Shown here: piece after piece, positions 35,029-43,552 of the stretch
How the letters are laid out: every line of letters begins with the position of its first letter
Position numbering within the stretch: position 1 is the stretch's first letter
NCBI RefSeq assembly: GCF_900167115.1
Contig: NZ_FUXZ01000017.1
Coordinates: 1-47,368 of the forward strand
DNA from: Eubacterium uniforme
Lineage (GTDB): Bacteria; Bacillota; Clostridia; Lachnospirales; Lachnospiraceae
Direction of reading: 5' to 3'
Length of the DNA stretch: 47,368 nucleotides
Made by a program: the position numbers and the translations under genes
Notes under the pieces: generated by a model
Seen by the model: only the letters and a program-made list of their open reading frames with translations
Told to the model about the DNA's origin: nothing
The model's database searches: none

Positions 35029-38000
35029 ATGAAGAAGTTTAGTAGTATTGCATTGGCGTTGTGTATGGTTGTATCTAATACGCCAGTTTCTAATTCTTTG
35101 GTTTGTGCGAAAACTACGGAGGCGAGCACACAGAAAGACCTTAAGGGGAAATTAGAGAAGTTTAAGGAAACACAGAGTGTTCAAAAGGAAAGAGACAAGA
35201 GTGAAGAAAAGGTAGTTAAGGAAGTAAATCCGAATGAGACAGTAAGGATCATGGTTGAATTTAAAGATGAAGCTGTTAGTTCGGATTTTAAAAAGTATAA
35301 CAAATTAGCTAAACAGTCAGAGAAAAAATCTTTAAAGAAACAGGAAAGCTATGTTAAGCAGATTGAAAAAATCACAGGAACTAAGTGTGAAAAGAAGTTT
35401 GCATATTTAATTAATGCGATTAGTATTGATGCTAAAAGATCACAAATAGATAAGATTAAAAAGATTGAAAATGTAAAGAAAGTTTATGAAGCTAACACAT
35501 ACGAGGCTCTTATGAACGACGCAGTGGATGAAGGTCGTGTAAGACAGGTTTGGGAGGATTATAATCTTCCATTAGATGGTGAAGGCATGCTTGTTTCTGT
35601 AATTGATACAGGCGTAAACTTTAATCATAAAGACATGAGACTTGATAGTGGAAAAAAGGTTAAATATACTAAGGAGCAAATGCAGGAAAAAATCAAGTCT
35701 TTAGGACGTGGTAAGTATATAAATGATAAGGTGCCATATGCCTATGATTATGTTGATAGCACTAATGATGTGAAGATTGGTACTACTAATCATGGATGTC
35801 ATGTAAGCGGTATTGTTGGTGCTAATAAAACTAGTTCAAACGGAGTCGAGGGTGTATGTCCAAATGCTCAGGTTATTTCAATGCAGGTATTTAATTCAGA
35901 AGGCGAATTTAGTTTGACTGATGATGTGGTTATGGCTATTGAAGATTCAGTTAAACTTGGAGCAGATGTGATTAATATGAGTCTTGGAACTCCAGGTGGT
36001 TGGACAGAGTCAGATCATTTAATGATTGAAGTTGTTAATGAGGCTGATAGTCAGGGATGTATTGTTTCAGTTGCAGCAGGTAATGAATATACATCAGTTA
36101 CAGCTTATGCTGATAGATATGATAATCCTTATGGATTAAAGGATATTGCAACAATTTCAACTCCTGCAGCAGCAGTTAATTCTCTTTCAGTTGCAGCTTG
36201 TTATAACGATAATGATAAGCTTGATTCAGATACTCCTAAGATGGCAGAGTTTTCATCATGGGGACCTACAATGGAACTTCAGATTAAACCTGAAGTAACT
36301 GCACCAGGTAAGAATATTTATTCAATTGATAATGGTACGAATGACTATATAAATATGAGCGGTACATCTATGGCTGCTCCATTTGTATCAGGTGTGGCTG
36401 CACTTGTTAAGGAAGGAGTAATACGTAATAATTTAAAGATTAGTGGTGATGAGTTATCTGATTATGTTAGATATGACATAATTAACACAGCAGCGCCTCT
36501 TATGGATCAGACATATGGAAATGGTGAAGATCCATATTCAGTTAGACAGCAGGGTAGTGGTTTGATTAATGCTAAGGCTGCAGTTGATAACAGGGTTATA
36601 GCAACATATAAGAATGATGCAACAATTGAACTTGGAAATATTAAAGAAGGTACAACTTCAATTCCTATTGAAATTAAGTTAAAGAATTATGGCGATAAGG
36701 ATAAGACATATAAATTAGAGGATTGTCCAATCTATACTGATCTTTGTGGAACAAAGTATAAAGCTGAAGATGAAATAGCTTATAAGAATAGTTATAGTTT
36801 AATTCAGATAGATGGTGGTAAGATTGCATTTGCTGCAAATAGTGTTACTGTAAAAGCAGGAAGTGAAGCTAAGGTTAGTGCACAGGTTGTAATCCCTAAG
36901 GATATGAAAGCAAATCAGTACGTAGAAGGTTTTGTTAAATTAAATGGAGATATTCCACTTAATATGCCTCTATTAGGATTCTATGGCGATTGGGAGAGCG
37001 TTCCAATTTTTGATGCACCAAGTAGTGATAAGAATTCAGTGATGGGCAGCTTAGGATTAGATTCTAGATATTGTACATCGAATAATGATGATGTGCTTGG
37101 TCTTACATATAAGATTGAGGAAGGTGCGGAAGTAGCATATGTTGATGAAAATAAAACAGCTATTTCAAATAGTTTAACATCAATGTATAGAAAGGCATAT
37201 CCAGTATTTACATTATTAAGAGGTTCATATAAGACAAATGTTTCTGTATATGATTCCAATGGAAAACTAGTTAAAAATTTAGGTAGTCTTCCACGTCAGA
37301 TTAAATCGATGTTTACAAATGCCAAATTCGCTGGTCCAAGTGAAGTATCAAGTATGTCCGTTGCTGGCCTTGGATGGGATGGCACAAAGTATGATTATAA
37401 GACAGGTAAGAATGTATCTGTTAGTGATGGAAATTATTATTTTGAAATTACTGCACAGATTACAAAGAATGCTAAGCAGCAGAAGATTAAGATGCCAATT
37501 AGAGTGGATTCAGTAAATCCAAATGTTGAAACAAAGTACGAATATAAAAACGGCCGTTTTAATATCTACGTTAAGGCAAGTGATAACTTTGCAATTTCAC
37601 CATATGTTGAATTAAAGTTTACTTCACCTAGCATATCAGATGAAGTTAGTACATATAATTTAGATACAGATTTTGTAAATGATACAAATGGTTTTAAAAA
37701 GTTATCGATAAAAATGCAGGAGCCTTTATATTATTCAATTAAAGTTAAGGATATGGCGGGAAATTATATCTTTAACAATCCTATAAATAATAACATGGGT
37801 TCAATTGATCCTGAAACTGATGATGATTTATTAGCACCCTCAGTTAAGACAACATTTTCTTCAGGTGCTGTAAAGAAGTATGAAAGTTATCATGGAGTTA
37901 CAAATGGTGATGATGAAACATCTCTAGCAGCAATTTTATCAGGTGCTCCATCTGATATGGATATCTATTTTGAAGTTAAGGATGATTCAGCGTTGTTAGA

Positions 38001-39441
38001 TGAGGAAGAAGCTGAATATTATGGTATTGAACCGATAATGTTTGCGTATGACAAATGGGTTGAAAATCCTAAGAATCCTAATAAGATGGTGTCAGAGAAG
38101 AGTTACAAGACAGCAGAAAAGGTTGGTACAAATAAATATAAGGTTCATCTTAGTGCTGATGATATAAAAGCTGGATATGAATACGGAAGTCATGGACTTT
38201 TATTAAATGATACATTTAGTGCAAAGTTCATTGCTATTGATGAATATGCAAACGTGAGAACTTTATATATTAATATATATGGAGCAAATAGCGACGAAGA
38301 TTATACTAACGAACTTCATATGTATAAGGGTAATCCTATTATGACTGAAAATGGTGCCCTTGATGCAATTGCTGATTTAACATCTAAGGGTGATAAATAT
38401 ATGTTTGTAGGTATCATTGAAGGAATAAGTGCCGATAGTGTAACCGTAAATGGAGCAAATGCAAAATTCGTTCCAATAACAGGAAGTAATTATGAAGAGT
38501 ATGATCAGATTTCAGTATTTGGTCAGGAAGTTACATTAAAGCCTGGATATAACGTAATTCATGTTGAAGCATTTAAAACTATTTCAGGAAAGAAAACAAA
38601 AGTTGGTGAAAAGTACTTTGGAAGAATTATATATAATGGTAAGGGTGCAGATCTTGTAATATCAGCAGGTGAAACACTAAACCAAGGTGTATATGAATGT
38701 CAAAGTAATAAATTTGTTTTTGAAATATATGTTAAGTCAACAATGGATTCATATTGCGTTAAGGTAAATGATGAAGTTATTTATGATTTTAATGATATTG
38801 CACTTAGTAAGAAGACAAATGATATAAGGTATGCTTACAATATTGAAGGTAGTAGAGTGAATATTGTTACTGTTACTACATGTGATTTGTGTGGTAATGT
38901 GATTGAGAAGAAAATTAAAGTTAAAAATGTCGGTCCGAAAGTACAGAAAAACATTAAGAATACAAAGATAAAAGTTGAGTCTAAAAAGGCATATACAGGA
39001 AAGAAAGTAAAAGCTAAAGTGACAATTGTTGATGGTAAGACTACATTAAAGAAAGGTGTGGACTATAAGCTTACATATAAGAATAATAAGAAAATAGGTA
39101 AGGCTACGGTTGTTATTAAAGGTATAAAGAAATATACAGGAAGCATAAATAAAACATTTAAGATTGTTCCTGGTAAGGTTAAGGTAAAGAAAGTATCAAA
39201 ACGCTACAAAGGTGCTATTACATTTAAACTTAAGAAAGTTAAAGGTGGCGTAAAATATGAGTATTACTATTCAAATAAGAAAAAAGGTAAGTATAAGAAA
39301 TTTGCCACAACAAAGAAGTTAAATCTTAAGACAAAGAAGCTTAAGAAAGGAAAGAAGTATTTTGTTAAGGTAAGAGCATTTAAGAAGGTTAAGAAAACAA
39401 AGTACTATGGAAGCTTCAGTAAGATTAAAGTAATAAAATAA
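35029..39441 (+). CDS. Large secreted subtilisin-like serine protease (S8)
   Basis: The 1470-residue protein has a signal peptide (cleavage likely after VCA, residue 27), a charged stretch and an inhibitor I9-like propeptide (about 70-160). The S8 catalytic domain has Asp193 (VSVIDTGVNF), His255 (TTNHGCHVSG), oxyanion Asn352 (VAAGNEY) and Ser447 (MSGTSMAAPF). Several beta-sandwich domains resembling those of lactocepin or C5a peptidase follow, then an MBG-like domain (about 1315-1380) and a very basic fibronectin-III-like end (KKVKGGVKYEYYYSNKKKGK). No LPXTG motif is present. The ATG has no ribosome site at normal distance; AAAGGAA lies about 20 bases upstream with a small 4-bp hairpin between. 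It probably acts at the cell surface on proteins or peptides. Confidence 0.92.
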   Translation: MKKFSSIALALCMVVSNTPVSNSLVCAKTTEASTQKDLKGKLEKFKETQSVQKERDKSEEKVVKEVNPNETVRIMVEFKDEAVSSDFKKYNKLAKQSEKKSLKKQESYVKQIEKITGTKCEKKFAYLINAISIDAKRSQIDKIKKIENVKKVYEANTYEALMNDAVDEGRVRQVWEDYNLPLDGEGMLVSVIDTGVNFNHKDMRLDSGKKVKYTKEQMQEKIKSLGRGKYINDKVPYAYDYVDSTNDVKIGTTNHGCHVSGIVGANKTSSNGVEGVCPNAQVISMQVFNSEGEFSLTDDVVMAIEDSVKLGADVINMSLGTPGGWTESDHLMIEVVNEADSQGCIVSVAAGNEYTSVTAYADRYDNPYGLKDIATISTPAAAVNSLSVAACYNDNDKLDSDTPKMAEFSSWGPTMELQIKPEVTAPGKNIYSIDNGTNDYINMSGTSMAAPFVSGVAALVKEGVIRNNLKISGDELSDYVRYDIINTAAPLMDQTYGNGEDPYSVRQQGSGLINAKAAVDNRVIATYKNDATIELGNIKEGTTSIPIEIKLKNYGDKDKTYKLEDCPIYTDLCGTKYKAEDEIAYKNSYSLIQIDGGKIAFAANSVTVKAGSEAKVSAQVVIPKDMKANQYVEGFVKLNGDIPLNMPLLGFYGDWESVPIFDAPSSDKNSVMGSLGLDSRYCTSNNDDVLGLTYKIEEGAEVAYVDENKTAISNSLTSMYRKAYPVFTLLRGSYKTNVSVYDSNGKLVKNLGSLPRQIKSMFTNAKFAGPSEVSSMSVAGLGWDGTKYDYKTGKNVSVSDGNYYFEITAQITKNAKQQKIKMPIRVDSVNPNVETKYEYKNGRFNIYVKASDNFAISPYVELKFTSPSISDEVSTYNLDTDFVNDTNGFKKLSIKMQEPLYYSIKVKDMAGNYIFNNPINNNMGSIDPETDDDLLAPSVKTTFSSGAVKKYESYHGVTNGDDETSLAAILSGAPSDMDIYFEVKDDSALLDEEEAEYYGIEPIMFAYDKWVENPKNPNKMVSEKSYKTAEKVGTNKYKVHLSADDIKAGYEYGSHGLLLNDTFSAKFIAIDEYANVRTLYINIYGANSDEDYTNELHMYKGNPIMTENGALDAIADLTSKGDKYMFVGIIEGISADSVTVNGANAKFVPITGSNYEEYDQISVFGQEVTLKPGYNVIHVEAFKTISGKKTKVGEKYFGRIIYNGKGADLVISAGETLNQGVYECQSNKFVFEIYVKSTMDSYCVKVNDEVIYDFNDIALSKKTNDIRYAYNIEGSRVNIVTVTTCDLCGNVIEKKIKVKNVGPKVQKNIKNTKIKVESKKAYTGKKVKAKVTIVDGKTTLKKGVDYKLTYKNNKKIGKATVVIKGIKKYTGSINKTFKIVPGKVKVKKVSKRYKGAITFKLKKVKGGVKYEYYYSNKKKGKYKKFATTKKLNLKTKKLKKGKKYFVKVRAFKKVKKTKYYGSFSKIKVIK

Positions 39442-39459
39442 AGATTAATGGAGAATGCT

Positions 39460-40389
39460 ATGATTTATACAATAACTTTTAATCCTTCGCTTGATTTAAA
39501 TATGGCGGTTGATGAATTTGTATTATCACATACTAATAGAGCGAAAACAGAAGAATTATTATTAGGTGGTAAAGGAATAAATGTATCAACTGTACTTAAA
39601 AATTTAGGTATTGATAATACAGCTATTTTTTACGCAGCAGGATTCACTGGTGATGAAATAGAAAAAAGGGTTCATGACTTTGGGATTAAATCAGAATGTA
39701 TAAAGTTAGAAGATGGTTTAAGTAGAATTAATGTGAAAATAAAAAACATTGATGGTACAGAAATTAATGGATTAGGTCCAGATATTCCTAGTGAAAAAGT
39801 AGATGAACTACTTGAAAAATTAAAGGAATTAAAAGATAGTGATGTTTTGATACTCGCAGGAAGTATTCCTTCATCAATGCCTAATACCATCTATAGTGAT
39901 ATCTTAAATATTGTACCTGCAAAGAATGTAAAAGTAGTAGTAGATGCTACAGGAGAGTTATTGCTTAATACATTAAAGTATGAACCATTTTTGATAAAGC
40001 CAAATAATCATGAACTAGAAGAAATCTTTAAAGTGAAGATAGAGGATAAGGAAAGTATAATATCATATGCAAAAAAACTTAAGGATATGGGTGCAAAGAA
40101 TGTACTTGTATCTATGGCTGGAGATGGTGCTCTGTTAGTAGCAGATGACTACAAAGTATATGAAAGCGAGGCTCCAATTGGAAAAGTTATTAATGCAGTA
40201 GGTGCAGGTGATTCAATGGTTGCAGGATTTGTGGCTGGATGTTTGAATGATGAAGGTGGTTTATTAGATGAAATTAATTATGAACATGCCTTTAGATTAG
40301 GATTATCTGCTGGATCTGCATCAGCATTTAGTAGTAATTTAGCTACTAAGTCTGAAATAATAGACTTATATAATAAGACATATAAATAA
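39460..40389 (+). CDS. 1-phosphofructokinase family sugar kinase (PfkB family)
   Basis: The 309-residue cytoplasmic kinase has the PfkB pattern of FruK/LacC: MIYTITFNPSLDLNM, GGKGINVSTVLKNLG, GLGPDIPSEKV, AGSIPSSMP, DATGELLLN, LIKPNNHELEE, and the catalytic NAVGAGDSMVAGF. It phosphorylates fructose 1-phosphate or tagatose 6-phosphate; the sequence does not decide. The start is ATG 39460, six bases after GGAG; an in-frame ATG at 39448 lies before that site. It lies 18 bases after the protease gene with no terminator between, so the two are probably co-transcribed. No fructose PTS gene is in the window. Confidence 0.9.
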   Translation: MIYTITFNPSLDLNMAVDEFVLSHTNRAKTEELLLGGKGINVSTVLKNLGIDNTAIFYAAGFTGDEIEKRVHDFGIKSECIKLEDGLSRINVKIKNIDGTEINGLGPDIPSEKVDELLEKLKELKDSDVLILAGSIPSSMPNTIYSDILNIVPAKNVKVVVDATGELLLNTLKYEPFLIKPNNHELEEIFKVKIEDKESIISYAKKLKDMGAKNVLVSMAGDGALLVADDYKVYESEAPIGKVINAVGAGDSMVAGFVAGCLNDEGGLLDEINYEHAFRLGLSAGSASAFSSNLATKSEIIDLYNKTYK

Positions 40390-40400
40390 TAAAATAAGAT

Positions 40401-40431
40401 ACGCCCTAGGTTAATACCTAGGGCGTTTTTA
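40401..40431. terminator. Bidirectional terminator between the kinase gene and the GHKL sensor gene
   Basis: ACGCCCTAGG pairs perfectly with CCTAGGGCGT around TTAATA, then TTTTT on plus. On minus the flank is AT-rich (ATCTTATTTTA), so it can serve the convergent sensor gene too. Confidence 0.9.
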
Positions 40432-40446
40432 TATTGTATATTATTT

Positions 40447-42294
40447 TTATAATCTAACACAAACTTCACTTATGAAATGGTTATTTTTAGTCGTGAATTT
40501 AGCACTTCCTTCATGAGCTTGAGCTGTGGATTCGATTGATGTAAGACCAGTTCCTGCACCGTCGTGCTTAGTTGACTGGTAGACATTATCGATTATTTTT
40601 ATTTCGTTGTCATATGTGTTATCCATATATATAAATAACATTTCGCCACTAACCTGTGCATTGATTGAAATAATTTTTGGTATGTTTTCAAGATGTTTGC
40701 ATGCATCGATGGCATTTTCTAATAAGTTACCAAAGATTATACATAAATCAACATCTGAGATGTTAGGATTTGAATTGGGTACAACAATTTTTGCCTTTGT
40801 TTTAATACCTTTTTCCTGAGCGTGGCTAATGTAATAACTAATTGTTGAATTAACAATTGTATTATCACAATAATTAATGGAAGTATTAGCAGGCATTGAA
40901 TCTGCAATGTCTTGTATGTAGTTAGATGCCTCCGTTTCCATACCGCTTTTAATCATTTCATCAATGGTTCGTAAGTGGTGTCTAATGTCATGTCTTTGTT
41001 TTCTTATTTCATCATCGTGGCTAATTAAAAGATCCATCTTAGCTTTGTTAGCCTGAATGATAGTTGATTGATATTTTAATTGTTGTTTTAATTCAGTGTT
41101 TTTAACGACTGCGTTAATTAACGATCTAACATGAATTGTAGAGTAAATAATTAAGAATGACATAAATAACATAATTCCAAGCTGGAAGAATGATGAAATA
41201 TGATAGGATGAATTTACTCTATATCTAAGCAATTCGAAAAGTGTAAATATAAGTAGTATAAGGAAAGGGAAGAAGAATGTCTTCGCCCTTCGGTTATTAA
41301 ATCGAAATGCTTTGTATGTAATGTTTATTGTTATAAGTATCAGTGTCATTATAAGCAATGCATGGAAGTAAGGTAATTGTTGGTGTAATGGACATACGTT
41401 AGTAACAAATAGAAGTAATGAAATTATGTATGAAGTTACATTTACAATTACTGCAACGTTTAGGAATGGACTTTCCTTGTCGTTTATAAATACCTGCATG
41501 TCTTCGCTTAATGGAATTAATAACATATAAAAAGATAAGAAATCAAATATGTATAGAAATTCCGGCATTTGTACGAAATATGTTACAAGCGTGTTTTCAC
41601 ATAACTGCCATGTACCGGCTGCAACTAAAAATACTCCAGTCCATACTAATGCTTCAGCCTTAGGAGATAAATGTATAATAGCAAATGATGCGAAGAATAA
41701 CATTATTCCTAAAAAGAAGAAACATAAAGCATATATAAATGAAGGACCATCGTCGGTGAATAGTTTTGCATTTATAGCGTTTTTGTCACCGACCACAGGT
41801 GCATACACTCTTATGGCATCTCTTGTCTTTGGTTTTTCATAAACCATTTTGATATTTGTTTTTCCTTTAAACCTATCTGGTATTTTGATTGATTCAAAAT
41901 TAGTAGGTGGATCAACGAATATTTTTGGGAAACGGTTTATAAGACCATAATCATATATTATTTCATCATCAGCGTATATTCTTAAAGGACAGTAAATAGT
42001 TCCAAAAAATAAAAAGTCATCTTCATTCTTATTTATGTTGAATTCAACTGTAGCTTCAGCTTCGTTTTTATTACAAACATAAGTATATGGCAATTTATAT
42101 TTTTGTGCTCCTTTAACCCTGTTGTTATTATTATCCTCAGAATAGATTGAAACATTATTTATTGTTTTACAAGTTGTAGCTGGGTTGATCTGAGTAACAC
42201 GGAATACATAGGTTATAATCAGAATGATTGATAAAAGCATGGAGAGAATAACTGCGATTATAACAGATAAATTCCTCTTGGTTAAGTATTTCAT
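40447..42294 (-). CDS. GHKL sensor histidine kinase with a large extracellular and membrane sensor
   Basis: The 615-residue kinase has an N-terminal helix (about 9-31), an extracellular beta-rich domain (about 40-180), seven to eight membrane helices (about 184-390) in a 7TMR-DISM-like layout, a coiled coil, and a Spo0B-type helix with His435 in RKQRHDIRHHLRTIDEM. The GHKL ATPase has FGNLLENAIDAC and GAGTGLTSI. Its gene follows the LytTR regulator gene with one base between, so they form one operon in the order regulator-kinase. The signal is unknown. Confidence 0.9.
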   Translation of the reverse strand: MKYLTKRNLSVIIAVILSMLLSIILIITYVFRVTQINPATTCKTINNVSIYSEDNNNNRVKGAQKYKLPYTYVCNKNEAEATVEFNINKNEDDFLFFGTIYCPLRIYADDEIIYDYGLINRFPKIFVDPPTNFESIKIPDRFKGKTNIKMVYEKPKTRDAIRVYAPVVGDKNAINAKLFTDDGPSFIYALCFFFLGIMLFFASFAIIHLSPKAEALVWTGVFLVAAGTWQLCENTLVTYFVQMPEFLYIFDFLSFYMLLIPLSEDMQVFINDKESPFLNVAVIVNVTSYIISLLLFVTNVCPLHQQLPYFHALLIMTLILITINITYKAFRFNNRRAKTFFFPFLILLIFTLFELLRYRVNSSYHISSFFQLGIMLFMSFLIIYSTIHVRSLINAVVKNTELKQQLKYQSTIIQANKAKMDLLISHDDEIRKQRHDIRHHLRTIDEMIKSGMETEASNYIQDIADSMPANTSINYCDNTIVNSTISYYISHAQEKGIKTKAKIVVPNSNPNISDVDLCIIFGNLLENAIDACKHLENIPKIISINAQVSGEMLFIYMDNTYDNEIKIIDNVYQSTKHDGAGTGLTSIESTAQAHEGSAKFTTKNNHFISEVCVRL

Positions 42295-42295
42295 T

Positions 42296-43024
42296 TTATT
42301 CGTCCATACCCTTTCTTACGAGTTCAAACATATAATCTTTATATGTTGTTTCAGCTTCTTTTAAACTATCTCTTCTGATGTAAACATTACCACCGCCGTT
42401 CATTTCAAAAACGTTGAGTTCCTTGTTAAGATACTTAACATGTGTAAGATTAACTACGAAACTTTTATGGCTTTGATAAAATGGTGGTTTTGGTAGTGTC
42501 TTAAGTAAGTCAGAAAGTTTAGTCTGAGGCTTTACAATGATCTCATCCATTAGATAAAGACTAATATCCTTTCCAATCTGTTCCATATATCTAATGTGAG
42601 TAAATGGAATATTAATGTCTTTATTGTTTTGAGTTACTGAAATGGATGGAATATTTTGCATCTCATTGTAAGCAAGTTCGATTGTTTCCATTAAATCTTC
42701 TTGAGCAAATGGTTTTACAAGATATCTATTTACATGATGCTTATACCCATCAAGTGCATGATCTAGACTTGTTGTGGTAAATGCAATGGTGGTCATTTTA
42801 TCAACAGTTCTAATTTTAGCAACTGTATCAATACCACCTAATCCCTCCATGTAAATATCCATTAAAATTAAGTTATATTTATAAGGGTAGTACTTATCGA
42901 GTAAAGCCTGCCCTTCATTAAAACGTTCAATAGTATAATTATATTTGCAATCGGATAGGAGTTCGGTCAGACGATTATACTCCTTATCTTCATCTTCGCA
43001 AACAGCAATTTTTATAGTATCCAT
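42296..43024 (-). CDS. LytTR-family response regulator
   Basis: The 242-residue regulator has a receiver domain with Glu10/Asp11, phospho-acceptor Asp56 (LILMDIYMEG) and YLVKPFAQ, then a LytTR domain (about 140-235: PPFYQSHKSFVVNLTHVKYL, GGGNVYIRRDSL). The start is the ATG read from 43024, four bases after GAGGTG; an in-frame ATG 15 codons earlier (43069) has no ribosome site. It pairs with the kinase at 40447. AgrA-like regulators of this kind often control surface or peptide systems. Confidence 0.92.
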   Translation of the reverse strand: MDTIKIAVCEDEDKEYNRLTELLSDCKYNYTIERFNEGQALLDKYYPYKYNLILMDIYMEGLGGIDTVAKIRTVDKMTTIAFTTTSLDHALDGYKHHVNRYLVKPFAQEDLMETIELAYNEMQNIPSISVTQNNKDINIPFTHIRYMEQIGKDISLYLMDEIIVKPQTKLSDLLKTLPKPPFYQSHKSFVVNLTHVKYLNKELNVFEMNGGGNVYIRRDSLKEAETTYKDYMFELVRKGMDE

Positions 43025-43233
43025 ATAACACCTCAACACATTATTTTTTATATAAAAACCTCTCGTCAACCCCTTTTTTAACTTTTTTTATTATAAAATA
43101 TTTTATGGGAATATGCAAGTTTAATAAGAAAAAATATAGTAAAAAAGCCATTGAACAAGCAATTGGTGTTTTGTCAAGTACCAATTTTGCAAGAAAATCT
43201 AAATTTTCAGTTCTTTAAAAAAGTCAAAATATG

Positions 43234-43261
43234 TTGTACCATACAGATGTATGGTTAATAT
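43234..43261 (+). promoter_or_regulatory. Promoter-like site with an operator-like dyad in its spacer
   Basis: TTGTAC, 16 bases, TAATAT. The spacer is almost filled by ACCATACA GA TGTATGGT (43238-43255), a perfect 8-bp dyad. It faces the hairpin at 43413, so a transcript of about 185 bases is possible. Confidence 0.4.
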
Positions 43262-43267
43262 TTATTG

Positions 43268-43449
43268 ATTTGCATAACCAATGTTTCGTGGAAATATAAA
43301 AAACAAATAGGGGTTGGCGGTATTATATAAAATTGATGAAAAGAAAAACGAAATGTTATTGTTTTCAGGGGGAATCATAATACTGCAAGAGATAATGGTT
43401 ATGGAAACAGATAAAAAGACTGTCTTGCTAGCGAAGATGGTCTTTTTTA
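43268..43449 (+). ncRNA. Possible short regulated transcript (small RNA or leader)
   Basis: The stretch is bounded by the promoter-like site at 43234 and by a terminator-like hairpin (AAAAAGAC...GTCTTTTT with an inner TCTT/AAGA stem, 43413-43449). No coding gene ends there, so the terminator has no other obvious purpose. No known RNA family is recognised. Confidence 0.3.
43413..43449 (+). terminator. Terminator-like hairpin with no gene in front
   Basis: AAAAAGAC pairs with GTCTTTTT, with an internal TG/TG mismatch and an inner 4-bp stem over a 6-base loop, then TTATTTTTG. Confidence 0.7.
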
Positions 43450-43552
43450 TTTTTGTAAATAATTGTATGTATAAAAATATATATGATATAATAATAAAGT
43501 CTAAAGTTGGTTTGACATAAGGGTTATAATTTGTAGGAGGATGAATAATTAA

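Larger units (their letters stand above)
43025..43552. other. 528-base intergenic region between the LytTR operon and the LRR gene
   Basis: This gap holds the leader of the minus-strand operon, an inverted repeat AATTGGT/ACCAATT (43161-43186), a promoter-like site with a dyad at 43234-43261, a terminator-like hairpin at 43413-43449, and a second promoter-like site (TTGTAT, 18 bases, TATAAT; 43463-43492) that would serve the LRR gene at 43553. On the minus side TTGACG with an AATAAT 18 bases on (about 43040-43069) is a weak candidate for the regulator operon. Confidence 0.5.

Noticed and set aside
35022-35042. GTG 35022 as a start for the subtilisin gene or a leader peptide
   Set aside because: It is out of frame with the protease and encodes only six codons; it is mentioned as an alternative but not annotated.
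43314-43520. A 68-codon open frame starting at a TTG
   Set aside because: It runs straight through a terminator-like hairpin, lacks a well-placed ribosome site and matches no family I know. In such AT-rich DNA a frame of this size is expected by chance.
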